A DNA stretch of 64,000 bases, taken from NCBI GenBank assembly GCA_003150755.1, contig QAMT01000004.1, forward strand, positions 1-64,000. Direction: 5' to 3'. The stretch comes from Phascolarctobacterium sp. Its GTDB lineage: Bacteria > Bacillota > Negativicutes > Acidaminococcales > Acidaminococcaceae. The notes under the pieces are model-generated. The model saw nothing but the letters and a program-made list of their open reading frames with translations. It searched no databases and was not told where the DNA came from. The stretch's first letter is position 1. Every line of letters starts with the position of its first letter. A program made the position numbers and the translations under genes. Below, one piece after another: positions 1 through 8,795 of this stretch.

Positions 1-250
1 CACATCTGCTTTGCAGGACGACGTTAAAGTTGTTGCTCTGAGCCTGCTCTCCGGCGCTCATAACACCCTTTTCCCGAAAGTTGTAGAACTTTTGAAAGAA
101 AAAGGCCTGAACGACGTTCTGGTTATCGGCGGCGGCGTAATTCCTGAAGCCGACATCCCGGGCCTGAAAGCTGCTGGCATTGCCGAAGTATTCACTCCTG
201 GCACCCCGACCAGCAAAATTGTTGACTTCATCAACGAACACGTAAAATAA
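1..250 (+). CDS. Methylmalonyl-CoA mutase, C-terminal B12-binding domain (5' partial)
   Basis: Only the last 82 codons lie in the window; the frame enters at base 2 and no start is present. The SLLSGAH and [10 protein letters not shown] strand-turn motifs belong to the C-terminal half of a cobalamin-binding Rossmann domain. The family member expected here is methylmalonyl-CoA mutase, which interconverts succinyl-CoA and (R)-methylmalonyl-CoA. The cobalt-ligating DxHxxG motif would lie upstream, outside the window. Identification rests mainly on the neighbours: MeaB chaperone, epimerase and decarboxylase follow on the same strand. It cannot be told whether this is the end of a large catalytic subunit or a separate small B12 subunit. 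A GC-rich hairpin (268-290) follows the stop. Confidence 0.85.
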   Translation, partial: TSALQDDVKVVALSLLSGAHNTLFPKVVELLKEKGLNDVLVIGGGVIPEADIPGLKAAGIAEVFTPGTPTSKIVDFINEHVK

Positions 251-333
251 TTAGGTCTTAAAAATTTGCAAGGCGGCTCGTCCGCCTTGCAACCTATAAA
301 TTTTTATCAGACCTCAACAAGGCGGTGTGAAAT

Positions 334-1272
334 TTGAACATTGTTGAAGGCGTATTAAACCACAACCGTTTAGCACTGGCCAAAGCAATTACGGCCGTTG
401 AAAACGAGTATGACAATGCCGTTGAAATTATGACGGCTTTATATCCCCACACCGGCAATGCTTATGTCATCGGTATAACCGGACCTCCGGGTGCTGGCAA
501 AAGTACTTTGACCGATAAACTTGCCAAAGAATTCCGCAAACGCGGCAAAACTGTTGGCATTATTGCAGTTGACCCTACCAGTCCGTTCTCTGGCGGCGCT
601 ATCCTCGGCGACCGTATCAGAATGTTGGATTTGTCTTCTGACGAAGGCATTTTTGTCCGTTCTATGGCTACCAGAGGCAGCTTGGGCGGCTTATCACAAA
701 AAGCAGGCGATGCAGTTAAACTGATGGACGCATTTGGCTTTGATATCATTATTATCGAAACCGTAGGCGTAGGCCAGTCCGAAGTTGACATTGTAAAAAC
801 TGCTGATACTACCATGGTTGTTGTAATCCCCGGCATGGGTGATGATATCCAGGCTATTAAAGCAGGTATACTTGAGATCGGTGACTTGTTCACAATTAAT
901 AAAGCAGATCGTGAGGGCACAGATAAGCTTAACATAGAGATTGAAATGATGTTGGAATTAAATCCCGAACATGTTAGCTGGCGTCCGCCGATCAACCGGA
1001 CCATTGCCAGCAAGGGTGAAGGTATAGAAGCAGTAGTTGATTCCATTGAGGATCACAAAAAATATCTGTTCGAAAGCGGCGAAATCGTTAAAATCCGTAA
1101 AGCCCGCATTAAAAATGAGGTTACCGCGATGCTTAACGATAAAGTTAACCGCTACATCGACAAAAATGTAGTAAATACCAATGATTTTGAATCCTTGGTA
1201 GAAAAACTGCAGGCACGCGAAATTGAGCCGTACTCTGTAGTTAATGACATTGTTGGTAAAGTTTTAAAATAA
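334..1272 (+). CDS. meaB: Methylmalonyl-CoA mutase-associated GTPase MeaB
   Basis: 312-residue G3E-type P-loop GTPase of the MeaB/ArgK family. Members gate loading of adenosylcobalamin into methylmalonyl-CoA mutase and protect or reactivate the mutase. Visible motifs are the Walker A loop GPPGAGKS at about residues 50-57, the ETVGVGQSE switch segment near 142-150 and the guanine-specificity motif NKAD near 189-192. Length matches the family. The start is TTG at 334, with AAGGCGGTG about 7 nt upstream; no ATG gives a better fit. It lies 83 bp after the mutase end and 34 bp before the epimerase, consistent with one transcription unit. The old name ArgK (arginine/ornithine transport kinase) is not supported by this context. 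Confidence 0.95.
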   Translation: MNIVEGVLNHNRLALAKAITAVENEYDNAVEIMTALYPHTGNAYVIGITGPPGAGKSTLTDKLAKEFRKRGKTVGIIAVDPTSPFSGGAILGDRIRMLDLSSDEGIFVRSMATRGSLGGLSQKAGDAVKLMDAFGFDIIIIETVGVGQSEVDIVKTADTTMVVVIPGMGDDIQAIKAGILEIGDLFTINKADREGTDKLNIEIEMMLELNPEHVSWRPPINRTIASKGEGIEAVVDSIEDHKKYLFESGEIVKIRKARIKNEVTAMLNDKVNRYIDKNVVNTNDFESLVEKLQAREIEPYSVVNDIVGKVLK

Positions 1273-1306
1273 AACCACCAAATAATTCTTTAAGGAGGAA
1301 TTAAAA

Positions 1307-1723
1307 ATGTTCAAAGTAATTTGTGTTGACCATGTAGGTATTGCCTGCAAAGATTTGGATGTATCCAAAAAATTCTACACCGAAGTTCTCGGTCTGGAAT
1401 GCACTGGTGAAGAACCGGTTCCCGAACAGGGCGTAAAAACCGTATTCATTCCTTGCGGCGAAACCCTGCTTGAGCTTCTCGTAGATATTACCGAAAACAA
1501 CGATGGCCCGATCGGCAAATACATTGCTAAAAACGGCCAGGGCATCCAGCACATGGCTCTCCGTGTTGACGACATCGAAGCTGCTATCGCTGGTGTACAG
1601 GAAAAAGGCGGCATCATGATCGACAAAGCTCCTCGTGGCGGCGCTGGCGGAATGGACATTGCTTTCGTTCATCCGAAATCTGTTGGCATTCTGCTTGAGC
1701 TCTGCGCTCCTGCAAAAAAATAA
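1307..1723 (+). CDS. mce: Methylmalonyl-CoA epimerase
   Basis: 138-residue vicinal-oxygen-chelate protein, the usual length for methylmalonyl-CoA epimerase, which interconverts (R)- and (S)-methylmalonyl-CoA. The mutase uses the R form and the decarboxylase the S form, so the enzyme links its two neighbours. The N-terminal VDHVGIACKDL carries the metal-binding His of the first VOC repeat. GIQHMALRVDD carries the second His and the ETLLELL strand a Glu ligand. AAGGAGG sits 9 nt before the ATG. A small hairpin (about 1724-1741) and a second GC-rich hairpin (about 1788-1810) occupy the 130-bp gap to mmdA. Confidence 0.95.
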   Translation: MFKVICVDHVGIACKDLDVSKKFYTEVLGLECTGEEPVPEQGVKTVFIPCGETLLELLVDITENNDGPIGKYIAKNGQGIQHMALRVDDIEAAIAGVQEKGGIMIDKAPRGGAGGMDIAFVHPKSVGILLELCAPAKK

Positions 1724-1855
1724 TTTCCGCTTAAACGGAAATTACAGCTGCTTTTAAGCGGCAACAATTCTTTTGATACATGGCAGACGGGCGCATTTAC
1801 TACGCCCGCCTGTATGTATAAATAAGTTCTCCCCAATTATATGGAGGTGTAAGAT

Positions 1856-3382
1856 TTGTCTACTCAAGAAAGAATTGAGAAAATGCTCAAACTCTCCGAG
1901 CATATTATCGCAGCTGGCGGCGAAAAGAAAGTAGCTAAACAGCATGCAAGCGGTAAACTGACTGCACGTGAGAGAATCGCATTATTACTTGACGAAGGTA
2001 GCTTCGTTGAACTGGATCGCTTTGTAAGCCATCGTTGCACCAACTTCGGCCAGGATAAAAAAGAACTCCCGGGCGAAGGTGTAACCACCGGTTACGGCAC
2101 TGTTGACGGCCGTCTGGTTTATGTATTCGCTCAGGACTTCACCGTTGAAGGCGGCTCCCTTGGCGAAATGCATGCAAACAAAATCGTTAAAGTACAGCGC
2201 CTTGCTCTCAAAATGGGTGCTCCGTGCGTTGGCCTGAACGATTCCGGCGGCGCTCGTATCCAGGAAGCAGTTGACGCTCTGGGCGGCTATGGCAAGATCT
2301 TCTTCGAAAACACCAGCGCATCCGGTGTTATTCCTCAGATCTCCGCTATCATGGGTCCTTCCGCAGGCGGCGCTGTTTACAGCCCGGCTCTGACCGACTT
2401 CATCTACATGGTAAAGAACACTTCCAAAATGTTCATTACCGGCCCGGCAGTTGTTAAATCTGTTACCGGCGAAGAAGTTACCCAGGAAGAACTCGGTGGC
2501 GCTATGACCCACAACCAGACTTCCGGTGTTGCTCACTTTGCTGCTGAAAACGACGAAGACTGCATTAAACAAATCCGTTATCTGCTCAGCTTCCTTCCGT
2601 CCAACAACATGGAAGGCGCACCGATTATTGAAACCGGTGACTCCCCGACCCGTACCGACGAAGCACTGAACACTTTGATTCCTGATAACTCCAACCATCC
2701 TTATGATATGAAAGATGTTATCAAGAGCATCGTTGATAACGGTGAATTCTATGAATCCCAGCAATACTACGCAATGAACATCATTACCTGCTTCGCTCGT
2801 ATGGATGGCCAGACCGTAGGTATTATTGCTAACCAGCCGAAAGTTATGGCAGGTTGCCTTGACATCAATGCATCTGACAAATCTTCCCGCTTCATTCGCT
2901 TCTGCGACGCTTTCAACATTCCTCTGTTGAACCTGGTTGACGTACCGGGCTTCCTGCCGGGCACCAACCAAGAATACGGCGGCATCATCCGTCACGGCGC
3001 TAAGATGCTCTATGCATACTCTGAAGCAACCGTACCTAAAATCACCTTGATTACCCGTAAAGCTTACGGCGGTTCTTACCTCGCAATGTGCTCTCAGGAA
3101 CTTGGCGCTGACCAGGTAATTGCTTGGCCGACTGCTGAAATCGCAGTTATGGGTCCTGCTGGCGCAGCTAACATCATCTTCCGTAAAGATCCTGATGTTG
3201 AAGCTAAAACTGCAGAATACATTGAAAACTTTGCAACCCCGTATCAGGCTGCAAAACGTGGCATGGTTGATCTCGTAATTCAACCGAAAGATTCCCGCCC
3301 GACCATTATCAATGCATTGCAGATGCTGGAATCCAAACGTGAAAGCCGTCCGGCTAAGAAACATGGTAACATTCCGCTCTAA
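1856..3382 (+). CDS. mmdA: Methylmalonyl-CoA decarboxylase, carboxyltransferase (alpha) subunit
   Basis: 508-residue biotin-dependent carboxyltransferase with two crotonase-like halves, typical for the alpha subunit of Na+-translocating methylmalonyl-CoA decarboxylase and for propionyl-CoA carboxylase beta chains. It moves the carboxyl group of (S)-methylmalonyl-CoA to biotin on MmdC, releasing propionyl-CoA. Recognisable segments are [11 protein letters not shown] in the N-terminal half, [14 protein letters not shown] at the CoA site, and [11 protein letters not shown] and [10 protein letters not shown] in the C-terminal half. The start is TTG at 1856, preceded by GGAGGTG. The downstream membrane subunit MmdB rules for a decarboxylase rather than an ATP-dependent carboxylase. 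Codon use suggests high expression. Confidence 0.96.
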   Translation: MSTQERIEKMLKLSEHIIAAGGEKKVAKQHASGKLTARERIALLLDEGSFVELDRFVSHRCTNFGQDKKELPGEGVTTGYGTVDGRLVYVFAQDFTVEGGSLGEMHANKIVKVQRLALKMGAPCVGLNDSGGARIQEAVDALGGYGKIFFENTSASGVIPQISAIMGPSAGGAVYSPALTDFIYMVKNTSKMFITGPAVVKSVTGEEVTQEELGGAMTHNQTSGVAHFAAENDEDCIKQIRYLLSFLPSNNMEGAPIIETGDSPTRTDEALNTLIPDNSNHPYDMKDVIKSIVDNGEFYESQQYYAMNIITCFARMDGQTVGIIANQPKVMAGCLDINASDKSSRFIRFCDAFNIPLLNLVDVPGFLPGTNQEYGGIIRHGAKMLYAYSEATVPKITLITRKAYGGSYLAMCSQELGADQVIAWPTAEIAVMGPAGAANIIFRKDPDVEAKTAEYIENFATPYQAAKRGMVDLVIQPKDSRPTIINALQMLESKRESRPAKKHGNIPL

Positions 3383-3404
3383 TGCATAGAAAGGGGAAAT
3401 CGTA

Positions 3405-3710
3405 ATGGGATTTTTTGGATTATTTGGCGGCAGCAAGAAGAAAAAAGAAGCTCCTAAAGCTGCAGCCCCGGCTCCGGTAGCAGCAGCTCCGGCTCCTGCA
3501 GTTCCTGCCGGTACTCCCCCCGAAGTAATTGCAGCTATCAGCGGTGCAATCAGCATGGTTATGAACGACGATGAAGTGATTGCAGCAATGGCAGCAGCTA
3601 TCCAGCATGCTGGTGGCGGCGTAGCTGTAGTACGTATTAAAAAACCGAGTACGCTTTGGGCTCAAACTGGCCGTCTGTCTTTGATGAACAAAAGACAGGA
3701 ATGCTATTAA
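3405..3710 (+). CDS. mmdD: Methylmalonyl-CoA decarboxylase delta/epsilon-like subunit lacking the membrane anchor
   Basis: 101 residues. The N-terminus is a short glycine-rich and lysine-rich stretch, followed by an Ala-Pro linker (about 19-40) and a soluble domain ending with the WAQTGRLSLMNKR signature shared by the C-terminal parts of OadG/MmdD/GcdD and by Veillonella MmdE. In the OadG family this domain binds the carboxyltransferase and links it to the membrane subunit. The transmembrane helix that normally starts the delta subunit is absent. A matching stub is encoded separately at 5539-5664. It is 22 bp after mmdA with its own RBS (AAAGGGG). It could equally be called an epsilon-type subunit; I assign it to the complex with good confidence, the letter with less. 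Confidence 0.8.
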   Translation: MGFFGLFGGSKKKKEAPKAAAPAPVAAAPAPAVPAGTPPEVIAAISGAISMVMNDDEVIAAMAAAIQHAGGGVAVVRIKKPSTLWAQTGRLSLMNKRQECY

Positions 3711-3794
3711 TTTTCTGATTTGACTGCGGCAGGCGTCCATTACCTGCCGCACGATAATAAAATTTTTCAAAAAAGTGAAATGGAGGAATTTCAA

Positions 3795-4202
3795 ATGAGA
3801 AAATTCAAAGTTAACGTTAATGGTGTAGCTTACACTGTTGAAGTTGCAGAAGAAGGCGTTGTAGCAGCTCCTGTTGCAGCAGCTCCTGCTCCTGCAGCAG
3901 CACCCGCTCCGGCTCCGGTAGCAGCTCCTGCTCCGGCTCCCGCACCGGCTCCGGCAGCAGCTCCGGCTCCGGCTGTAGTAGCAGCTGGCGACACCCCGCT
4001 GAATGCTCCTATGCCTGGTAAAGTAAGCAAAATCGTTGCTAAAGCTGGCGACGTAGTTAAAAAAGGCGACGTAGTTCTCATGCTCGAAGCTATGAAAATG
4101 CAGAACGAAATTGCTTCTCCTGTTGACGGCACCGTTAAATCCATCAACGTAGACGTTAACGAAAACGTAAAACCTGGCCAGACCATGGCTGTTATCGGCT
4201 AA
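3795..4202 (+). CDS. mmdC: Methylmalonyl-CoA decarboxylase biotin carrier (gamma) subunit
   Basis: 135-residue biotin carboxyl carrier. An N-terminal 20 residues (RKFKVNVNGVAYTVEV) are followed by a flexible Ala-Pro linker (about 23-62) and a biotinyl domain (66-135) with the EAMKM motif, whose Lys101 should carry biotin. It shuttles CO2 from MmdA to MmdB. I chose ATG at 3795 because GGAGG lies 8 nt upstream and the protein then begins like other MmdC/OadA-type carriers; the 25 upstream in-frame codons have no RBS. The linker is DNA-repetitive (GCT/GCA/CCG codons), so copy-number changes between strains would be expected. Confidence 0.95.
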   Translation: MRKFKVNVNGVAYTVEVAEEGVVAAPVAAAPAPAAAPAPAPVAAPAPAPAPAPAAAPAPAVVAAGDTPLNAPMPGKVSKIVAKAGDVVKKGDVVLMLEAMKMQNEIASPVDGTVKSINVDVNENVKPGQTMAVIG

Positions 4203-4310
4203 TTTCCTTCAATTCTTCAATTTTAAATTTAGCGTGCCGGCAGGCACGGCTTACCGGCATTGCTAACTATTGAAGTTATAGGAAAGCAATTGAATTTTGG
4301 AGGTTAAATA

Positions 4311-5468
4311 ATGGACGCATTAATCGCTCAATACCCTTGGTTAGATGAGCTTTTAAAGGGTATTCTTGGTCTTAGCTATACTCATATCATTATGTGGATT
4401 ATCGGTGGCATCCTGATTTGGCTCGCAGTTAAATACGACTACGAACCTGCACTGCTTCTCCCGATTGGCTTCGGTGCTATCCTGGCTAACATTCCGCATT
4501 CTTCCGCAGTATCCGACGAACCGGGTGCTGAAGGCTGGTTGCTTACCCTGTATAACGCAGGTATCGCAAACGAACTGTTCCCTGTACTTATCTTTATTGC
4601 TATCGGCGCAATGTGCGACTTCGCTCCGTTGATTCGCCGTCCGTCCGTTATGCTGTTTGCAGCAGCAGCTCAGTTCGGTATCTTCGCTACCGCTATTGGT
4701 GCTACTTTCTTAGGCTTCTCCTTCCCGCATGCTTCCGCTATCGGTATCATCGGTGCAGCTGACGGCCCGACCACCATTTATGTAGCAAGCCGTTATGCAG
4801 TAGAACTCCTTGGACCTCTGTCCGTAGCTGCTTACTGCTATATGTCTTTGGTTCCGGTTATTCAACCGCCTGTTATCAAAGCTGTTACTACTCAGAACGA
4901 ACGTAAAATCCGTATGGGCTTTGAAAACGAAGAACCTGTTTCTCAGACCACTAAATTCTTGTTCCCGATCATGATCGTAATTGTTGCTGGCGTTGTATCC
5001 CCGATGTCCGTAGCTCTTATCGGTGCTCTTATGTTCGGTAACGTTCTTAAAGAATCCGGTGTTGTTGACAACCTGTCCAACTGCGCTCAGAACGAACTGT
5101 CCAACCTGGTAACCCTTATGCTTGGTATTACCGTAGGCGGCACCATGACTGCTGAACGCTTCCTGAACGTACAGGTTCTCATGATTATGTGCCTTGGCGC
5201 TGTTGCATTCGTATTCGATACCGTTGGCGGCGTTCTCTTCGCTAAAATATTGAATATGTTCAGCACTAAGAAAATCAACCCGATGATCGGTGCTTGCGGC
5301 ATTTCCGCATTCCCGATGTCCGGCCGTGTAATCGCTAAAATGGCTTTGAAAGAAGACCCGACTAACTTCATTATCCAACATGCTATCGGCGTAAACGTTG
5401 CTGGTCAGGTTGCTTCCGTAGTTGCAGGTGGTCTGGTACTCGCTATGATTCCTGCTCTTGGAGCATAA
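4311..5468 (+). CDS. mmdB: Na+-translocating decarboxylase beta subunit
   Basis: 385-residue polytopic membrane protein of the OadB/MmdB/GcdB family. It decarboxylates carboxybiotin on MmdC and couples this to outward pumping of Na+, so it is the energy-conserving part of the complex. The conserved IIGAADGPTTIYVAS segment contains Asp151, matching the essential Na+-site Asp in the Klebsiella OadB GADGPT motif. The C-terminal GISAFPMSGRVI and NVAGQVASVVAGG stretches are also family hallmarks. Family length is 370-430. GGAGG lies 9 nt before the ATG. The 108-bp gap after mmdC contains a GTGCCggcaGGCAC hairpin without a clear T-run, so read-through is likely. Confidence 0.96.
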   Translation: MDALIAQYPWLDELLKGILGLSYTHIIMWIIGGILIWLAVKYDYEPALLLPIGFGAILANIPHSSAVSDEPGAEGWLLTLYNAGIANELFPVLIFIAIGAMCDFAPLIRRPSVMLFAAAAQFGIFATAIGATFLGFSFPHASAIGIIGAADGPTTIYVASRYAVELLGPLSVAAYCYMSLVPVIQPPVIKAVTTQNERKIRMGFENEEPVSQTTKFLFPIMIVIVAGVVSPMSVALIGALMFGNVLKESGVVDNLSNCAQNELSNLVTLMLGITVGGTMTAERFLNVQVLMIMCLGAVAFVFDTVGGVLFAKILNMFSTKKINPMIGACGISAFPMSGRVIAKMALKEDPTNFIIQHAIGVNVAGQVASVVAGGLVLAMIPALGA

Positions 5469-5538
5469 TGGTAATCTGAATTTAACGTAACTTTACTAGT
5501 AGTGTGATTTCTTTCGAAATATTTTTGGAGGTGTAATA

Positions 5539-5664
5539 ATGGGTGCAACTGAAAAAGCCGTCATTCTGATGTGCGTATCTCTGCCGACCATGTTCATTGT
5601 TATTGCTTTGTTCATTTTCTTGACCAAAGCTCTTCATAAAGCTTTCCCGGCTGACGAAGATTAA
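5539..5664 (+). CDS. Small OadG-like membrane peptide (decarboxylase anchor stub)
   Basis: A 41-residue ORF that I translated directly from the bases. It begins MGATEKAVIL and has one hydrophobic helix at about residues 8-28, then a short basic-to-acidic tail ending FPADED. GGAGG sits 8 nt before the ATG and codon use resembles the flanking mmd genes. Size, position beside mmdB and topology match the N-terminal transmembrane segment of OadG/MmdD subunits, the piece missing from the gene at 3405-3710. Small OadG-related subunits are known as a family; its role in assembling this complex is inference. Likely co-transcribed with mmdB, 70 bp downstream of it. Confidence 0.8.
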   Translation: MGATEKAVILMCVSLPTMFIVIALFIFLTKALHKAFPADED

Positions 5665-5724
5665 TAATAACAATAGGGCAACAAACTTAAGATATTAATT
5701 AACTTAGTTTTACAGCGTGACTAT

Positions 5725-5742
5725 TGGGCGGGGCAACCCGCC
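5725..5742 (+). other. GC-rich hairpin after the decarboxylase genes
   Basis: GGGCGGG and CCCGCCC arms with a GCAA loop, a stable 7-bp hairpin between the OadG-like peptide and the first carrier. It lacks a following T-run, so it may be an mRNA-stabilising or partial termination element rather than a full terminator. Confidence 0.5.
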
Positions 5743-5833
5743 CGATATAGCGCTAAGCCGTCAAGCTAATAACTTAACGGCATTATTATGTTTAGCCTGT
5801 AAAGGCTAATTTATGAAGATTGGAGTGACGAAA

Positions 5834-7180
5834 TTGGATATTTCACTTCCTGCTTTAATGTCCATCCTCGCATTAATCATTCTTGTAGGTATTTCCTGCG
5901 TAAATGAGGATCTTAACGTAGGCTTCCTCGGTATTGCATTCGGTATTATTGTTGGCGGTATATTCGGTGATACTCCGGCAAGCAAAATCATGGGTGCTTT
6001 CCCGCTTAGCCTGTTTATGATTTTGGTTGGTGTAACATTCCTTTTCGGTATGGCACAAACCAACGGCACTATGGAAAAACTCACTGCTTATTCCATTCGT
6101 GTCTGCAAAGGCAACACCGCTTTAATTCCTATCATTATCTTCCTGCTTTCCGACTTCTTGACCACCATCGGCCCTGGCAACATTGCCGGCTGCGCTTTGA
6201 TGGCTCCGGTAGCAATGGCAATTGCAGGCCGCGTAAAAATGCCTGCATTCTTGATGACCCTGCTTGTTGTAGGTGCTTGTAACGCCGCTGCATTCTCTCC
6301 GTTTGCTCCGACCGGCATCATCTCCAACGGCATCATCGCTAAAGTTGCTCCTGAACTCGGCATTGCAGCAGACGAACTTGATGCAATCGCATGGATGGTT
6401 TACTTCAAATCCACTCTTGCACAAGGTTTCGTTACCGTAGTAGGCTTTATGGTAATGGGCGGTGCTAAATGGCTGAAAGAACAGAGAGGCGCTTCTCTTG
6501 ACATCGACGAATTGGCTCCGAAACCGGAACCGTTCAACGCTGCTCAGACCACCACTTTGCTGATGGTTGCTATCCTCGTTCTTTTGGTAGTAGTTCCTGG
6601 CCTGCCTGGTATTAAAGGCACTTTGCCGAAAATGCTCACCAACATGCTTTCTAACGTAGGTTCTATTTCCTTCGTACTTTCCATTGTACTCATGCTCACC
6701 GGTTACGGCGATTCCAAAGCTGCTGTTAAAGTAATGCCTTGGTCCGTAATCATGATGGTTTGCGGTGTATCCGTACTTATCGACGTAATGGATAAATCCG
6801 GCGGCCTGAACTTCCTTGTTCAGATTATGTCTTCCGTTGCCGGTCCGACTACCATTTGCTTCTGGGCTTCCTTCGTACCGGCTATTCTTTCGGCTTACTC
6901 CAGCTCCTCTGGCGTAATCATGCCGATGTTCCTGCCGATGACTCCTGGTTTGGTAGAATTGACTGGTGGCGACGCTATCTCCATCATCTCCGCTATCAAC
7001 GTAGGTTCCCACCTGGTAGATACTTCTCCGCTTTCCACTTTGGGCGCACTCTGCATTGCAGCTGCTCCTGAGTATGAAGACAAAGGCGTCCTCTTCCGTA
7101 AACTCTTGATTTGGGGCCTTTCCATGTCTATCGTTTCCGGTATCGTGTGCTTTGTATTCTTCGGTGTACTTGGATTGTAA
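5834..7180 (+). CDS. MatC-like dicarboxylate carrier, copy 1
   Basis: 448-residue, roughly 11-12 helix permease. The N-terminal part (SVNEDLNVG-type strand, then SLFMILVGVTFLFGMAQTNGT) matches the MatC N-terminal family of dicarboxylate/malonate carriers. FSPFAPTG and SAYSSSSGVIMPMF are Ser/Pro-rich re-entrant segments like those in ion-transporter-superfamily carriers. Next to the propionate pathway it is probably a succinate (C4-dicarboxylate) importer; substrate is inferred. I chose TTG at 5834, not ATG at 5813. The TTG has GGAG 8 nt upstream, and gives MDISLPAL and exactly 448 residues, as in both paralogues downstream. First of three tandem copies. Confidence 0.85.
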   Translation: MDISLPALMSILALIILVGISCVNEDLNVGFLGIAFGIIVGGIFGDTPASKIMGAFPLSLFMILVGVTFLFGMAQTNGTMEKLTAYSIRVCKGNTALIPIIIFLLSDFLTTIGPGNIAGCALMAPVAMAIAGRVKMPAFLMTLLVVGACNAAAFSPFAPTGIISNGIIAKVAPELGIAADELDAIAWMVYFKSTLAQGFVTVVGFMVMGGAKWLKEQRGASLDIDELAPKPEPFNAAQTTTLLMVAILVLLVVVPGLPGIKGTLPKMLTNMLSNVGSISFVLSIVLMLTGYGDSKAAVKVMPWSVIMMVCGVSVLIDVMDKSGGLNFLVQIMSSVAGPTTICFWASFVPAILSAYSSSSGVIMPMFLPMTPGLVELTGGDAISIISAINVGSHLVDTSPLSTLGALCIAAAPEYEDKGVLFRKLLIWGLSMSIVSGIVCFVFFGVLGL

Positions 7181-7221
7181 GAAGAACAAGAAGTGTAATG
7201 CGAACGTTTGCTAACGCAATC

Positions 7222-7318
7222 TAAAATAGTTCGCTATTTTTAGAATGGTATTTTGCTTAAGTGTAAATATCCGATTTCCGGTTCCGTCTTACCTTGAACA
7301 AATAGGAGGAACTTAATT
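7222..7318 (+). promoter_or_regulatory. Leader of carrier copy 2, shared with copy 3
   Basis: A CTAAAATAG/CTATTTTTAG hairpin at 7222-7244 is followed by AATGGTATTTTGCTTAAGTG and a conserved stretch up to the RBS AGGAGG. The region before copy 3 (about 8701-8795) has the same hairpin core, the same downstream string and the same RBS. Copy 1 has no such leader. It was either duplicated with the gene or retained as a control element; no riboswitch class is recognised. Confidence 0.55.
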
Positions 7319-8665
7319 ATGGATATTTCACTTCCTGCATTAGTGTCCATTCTCGCGCTGGTTATCCTCGTAGGTATCAGCTGCGTTAATGAAGATCTGA
7401 ACGTAGGCTTCCTCGGTATTGCTTTTGGTATTATCGTAGGCGGCATATTTGCTGGTACTCCGGCATCCAAAGTTATGAACGCTTTCCCGCTTAGCCTGTT
7501 CATGATCCTGGTCGGCGTAACCTTCCTTTTTGGTATGGCGCAGACCAACGGCACAATGGAAAAACTTACAGCTTATTCTATTCGTGCTTGCAAAGGCAAC
7601 ACTGCCCTTGTTCCTATCATTATCTACATTCTTTCTACCTTTATCACCACCATCGGCCCTGGCAACATCGCTGGCTGCGCATTGATGGCTCCGGTAGCTA
7701 TGGCTATCGCTTCTAAAGTTAGAATGCCGGCATTCCTTATGACCTTGCTTGTTGTAGGTGCCTGCAACGGTGCAGCATTCTCTCCGTTTGCTCCTACCGG
7801 TATCATTTCTAACGGCATCATCGCTAAATGTGCTCCGGAACTCGGCATTCCTGCTGATTACCTCAACACTTTAGCTTGGAAAATTCACTTCAACTCCACT
7901 ATTGCACAAGGCTTCGTTAATATCGGCGGCTTCTTTGTAATGGGCGGTTTGAAATGGATCCGCGAACAGCGCGGCGCTTCCTTGGATATTGATGAACTCG
8001 CTCCGAAACCGGAACCGTTCAACGCTGCACAGAAAACCACTCTGCTGCTCGTATTCATCCTTATCCTCTTGGTTGTAGTTCCTGGCCTGCCTGGCGTTAA
8101 AGGTACTCTTCCGAAATACATCACCAATATGCTTTCCAACGTAGGTTCTATCTCTTTCGTACTTTCAATCGTACTTATGCTTACCGGTTATGGCGATTCC
8201 AAAGCAGCTGTTAAAGTAATGCCTTGGTCCGTAATCATGATGGTTTGCGGCGTATCCGTATTGATTGACGTTATGGATAAAGCCGGCGGCCTGAACTTCC
8301 TGGTAGAAGTAATGGCATCCGTAGCTGGCCCGACCACAATCTGCTTCTGGACTGCATTTGTACCGGCAGTTATTTCCGCATATTCCAGCTCCTCTGGTGT
8401 AGTAATGCCGATGTTCCTGCCGATGACTCCTGGTCTTGTTGAATTGACTGGCGGCGATCCGATCGCTATCATTTCTGCAATCGATGTAGGTTCCCACCTG
8501 GTAGATACTTCACCGCTTTCCACCTTGGGCGCTCTGTGCATTGCGTCTGCCGGTGAAGAAGAAGACAAAGGCGTTCTGTTCCGTAAACTTTTGATTTGGG
8601 GTCTTTCCATGTCCATCGTTTCCGGTATCGTATGCTATGTATTCTTCGGTCTGCTTGGCTTCTAA
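7319..8665 (+). CDS. MatC-like dicarboxylate carrier, copy 2
   Basis: 448 residues, same family and topology as the preceding gene, starting MDISLPAL at an ATG with AGGAGG 7 nt upstream. Differences from copy 1 are scattered over the first two thirds, for example in the loop around residues 180-215 and in the helix ahead of LPGVKGTLPK. The C-terminal third is close to copy 3. About 210 bp (8156-8367) match copy 3 base for base, including synonymous positions, which suggests recent duplication or gene conversion. Probable role is uptake, or exchange, of succinate or related dicarboxylates; the three copies may differ in affinity or substrate. Confidence 0.85.
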   Translation: MDISLPALVSILALVILVGISCVNEDLNVGFLGIAFGIIVGGIFAGTPASKVMNAFPLSLFMILVGVTFLFGMAQTNGTMEKLTAYSIRACKGNTALVPIIIYILSTFITTIGPGNIAGCALMAPVAMAIASKVRMPAFLMTLLVVGACNGAAFSPFAPTGIISNGIIAKCAPELGIPADYLNTLAWKIHFNSTIAQGFVNIGGFFVMGGLKWIREQRGASLDIDELAPKPEPFNAAQKTTLLLVFILILLVVVPGLPGVKGTLPKYITNMLSNVGSISFVLSIVLMLTGYGDSKAAVKVMPWSVIMMVCGVSVLIDVMDKAGGLNFLVEVMASVAGPTTICFWTAFVPAVISAYSSSSGVVMPMFLPMTPGLVELTGGDPIAIISAIDVGSHLVDTSPLSTLGALCIASAGEEEDKGVLFRKLLIWGLSMSIVSGIVCYVFFGLLGF

Positions 8666-8700
8666 TAACAGAATAGTTAAGCTAAGTTAAAACGCAAAAA

Positions 8701-8795
8701 TCTAAATATAGTCTATTTTAGAATGGTATTTTGCTTAAGTGCAAATGTCCAGTTTCTAACTCCGGTCTGATTTACAGAATAGGAGGAACTTGATT
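8701..8795 (+). promoter_or_regulatory. Leader of carrier copy 3
   Basis: Contains the CTAAATATAG/CTATTTTAG hairpin, the same AATGGTATTTTGCTTAAGTG string as the copy 2 leader, and an AGGAGG RBS. The high conservation outside coding sequence indicates that gene and leader were duplicated as a unit. Confidence 0.55.

Noticed and set aside
334..1272. Arginine/ornithine transport kinase ArgK
   Set aside because: Old family name; the gene lies between the mutase and epimerase genes, which fits MeaB.
1985..3556. Long open frame of 523 codons on the minus strand opposite mmdA
   Set aside because: It is a shadow of the biased codon use of a highly expressed gene; no RBS, no recognisable domain, and mmdA is secure. 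The same applies to long antisense frames opposite the carriers (6122-7189), rpoD (37368-38795) and purF (57041-58411).
3870..3985. Tandem repeat array
   Set aside because: The GC-rich repetition is the Ala-Pro linker of MmdC, a common feature of biotin carriers, not an independent repeat element.
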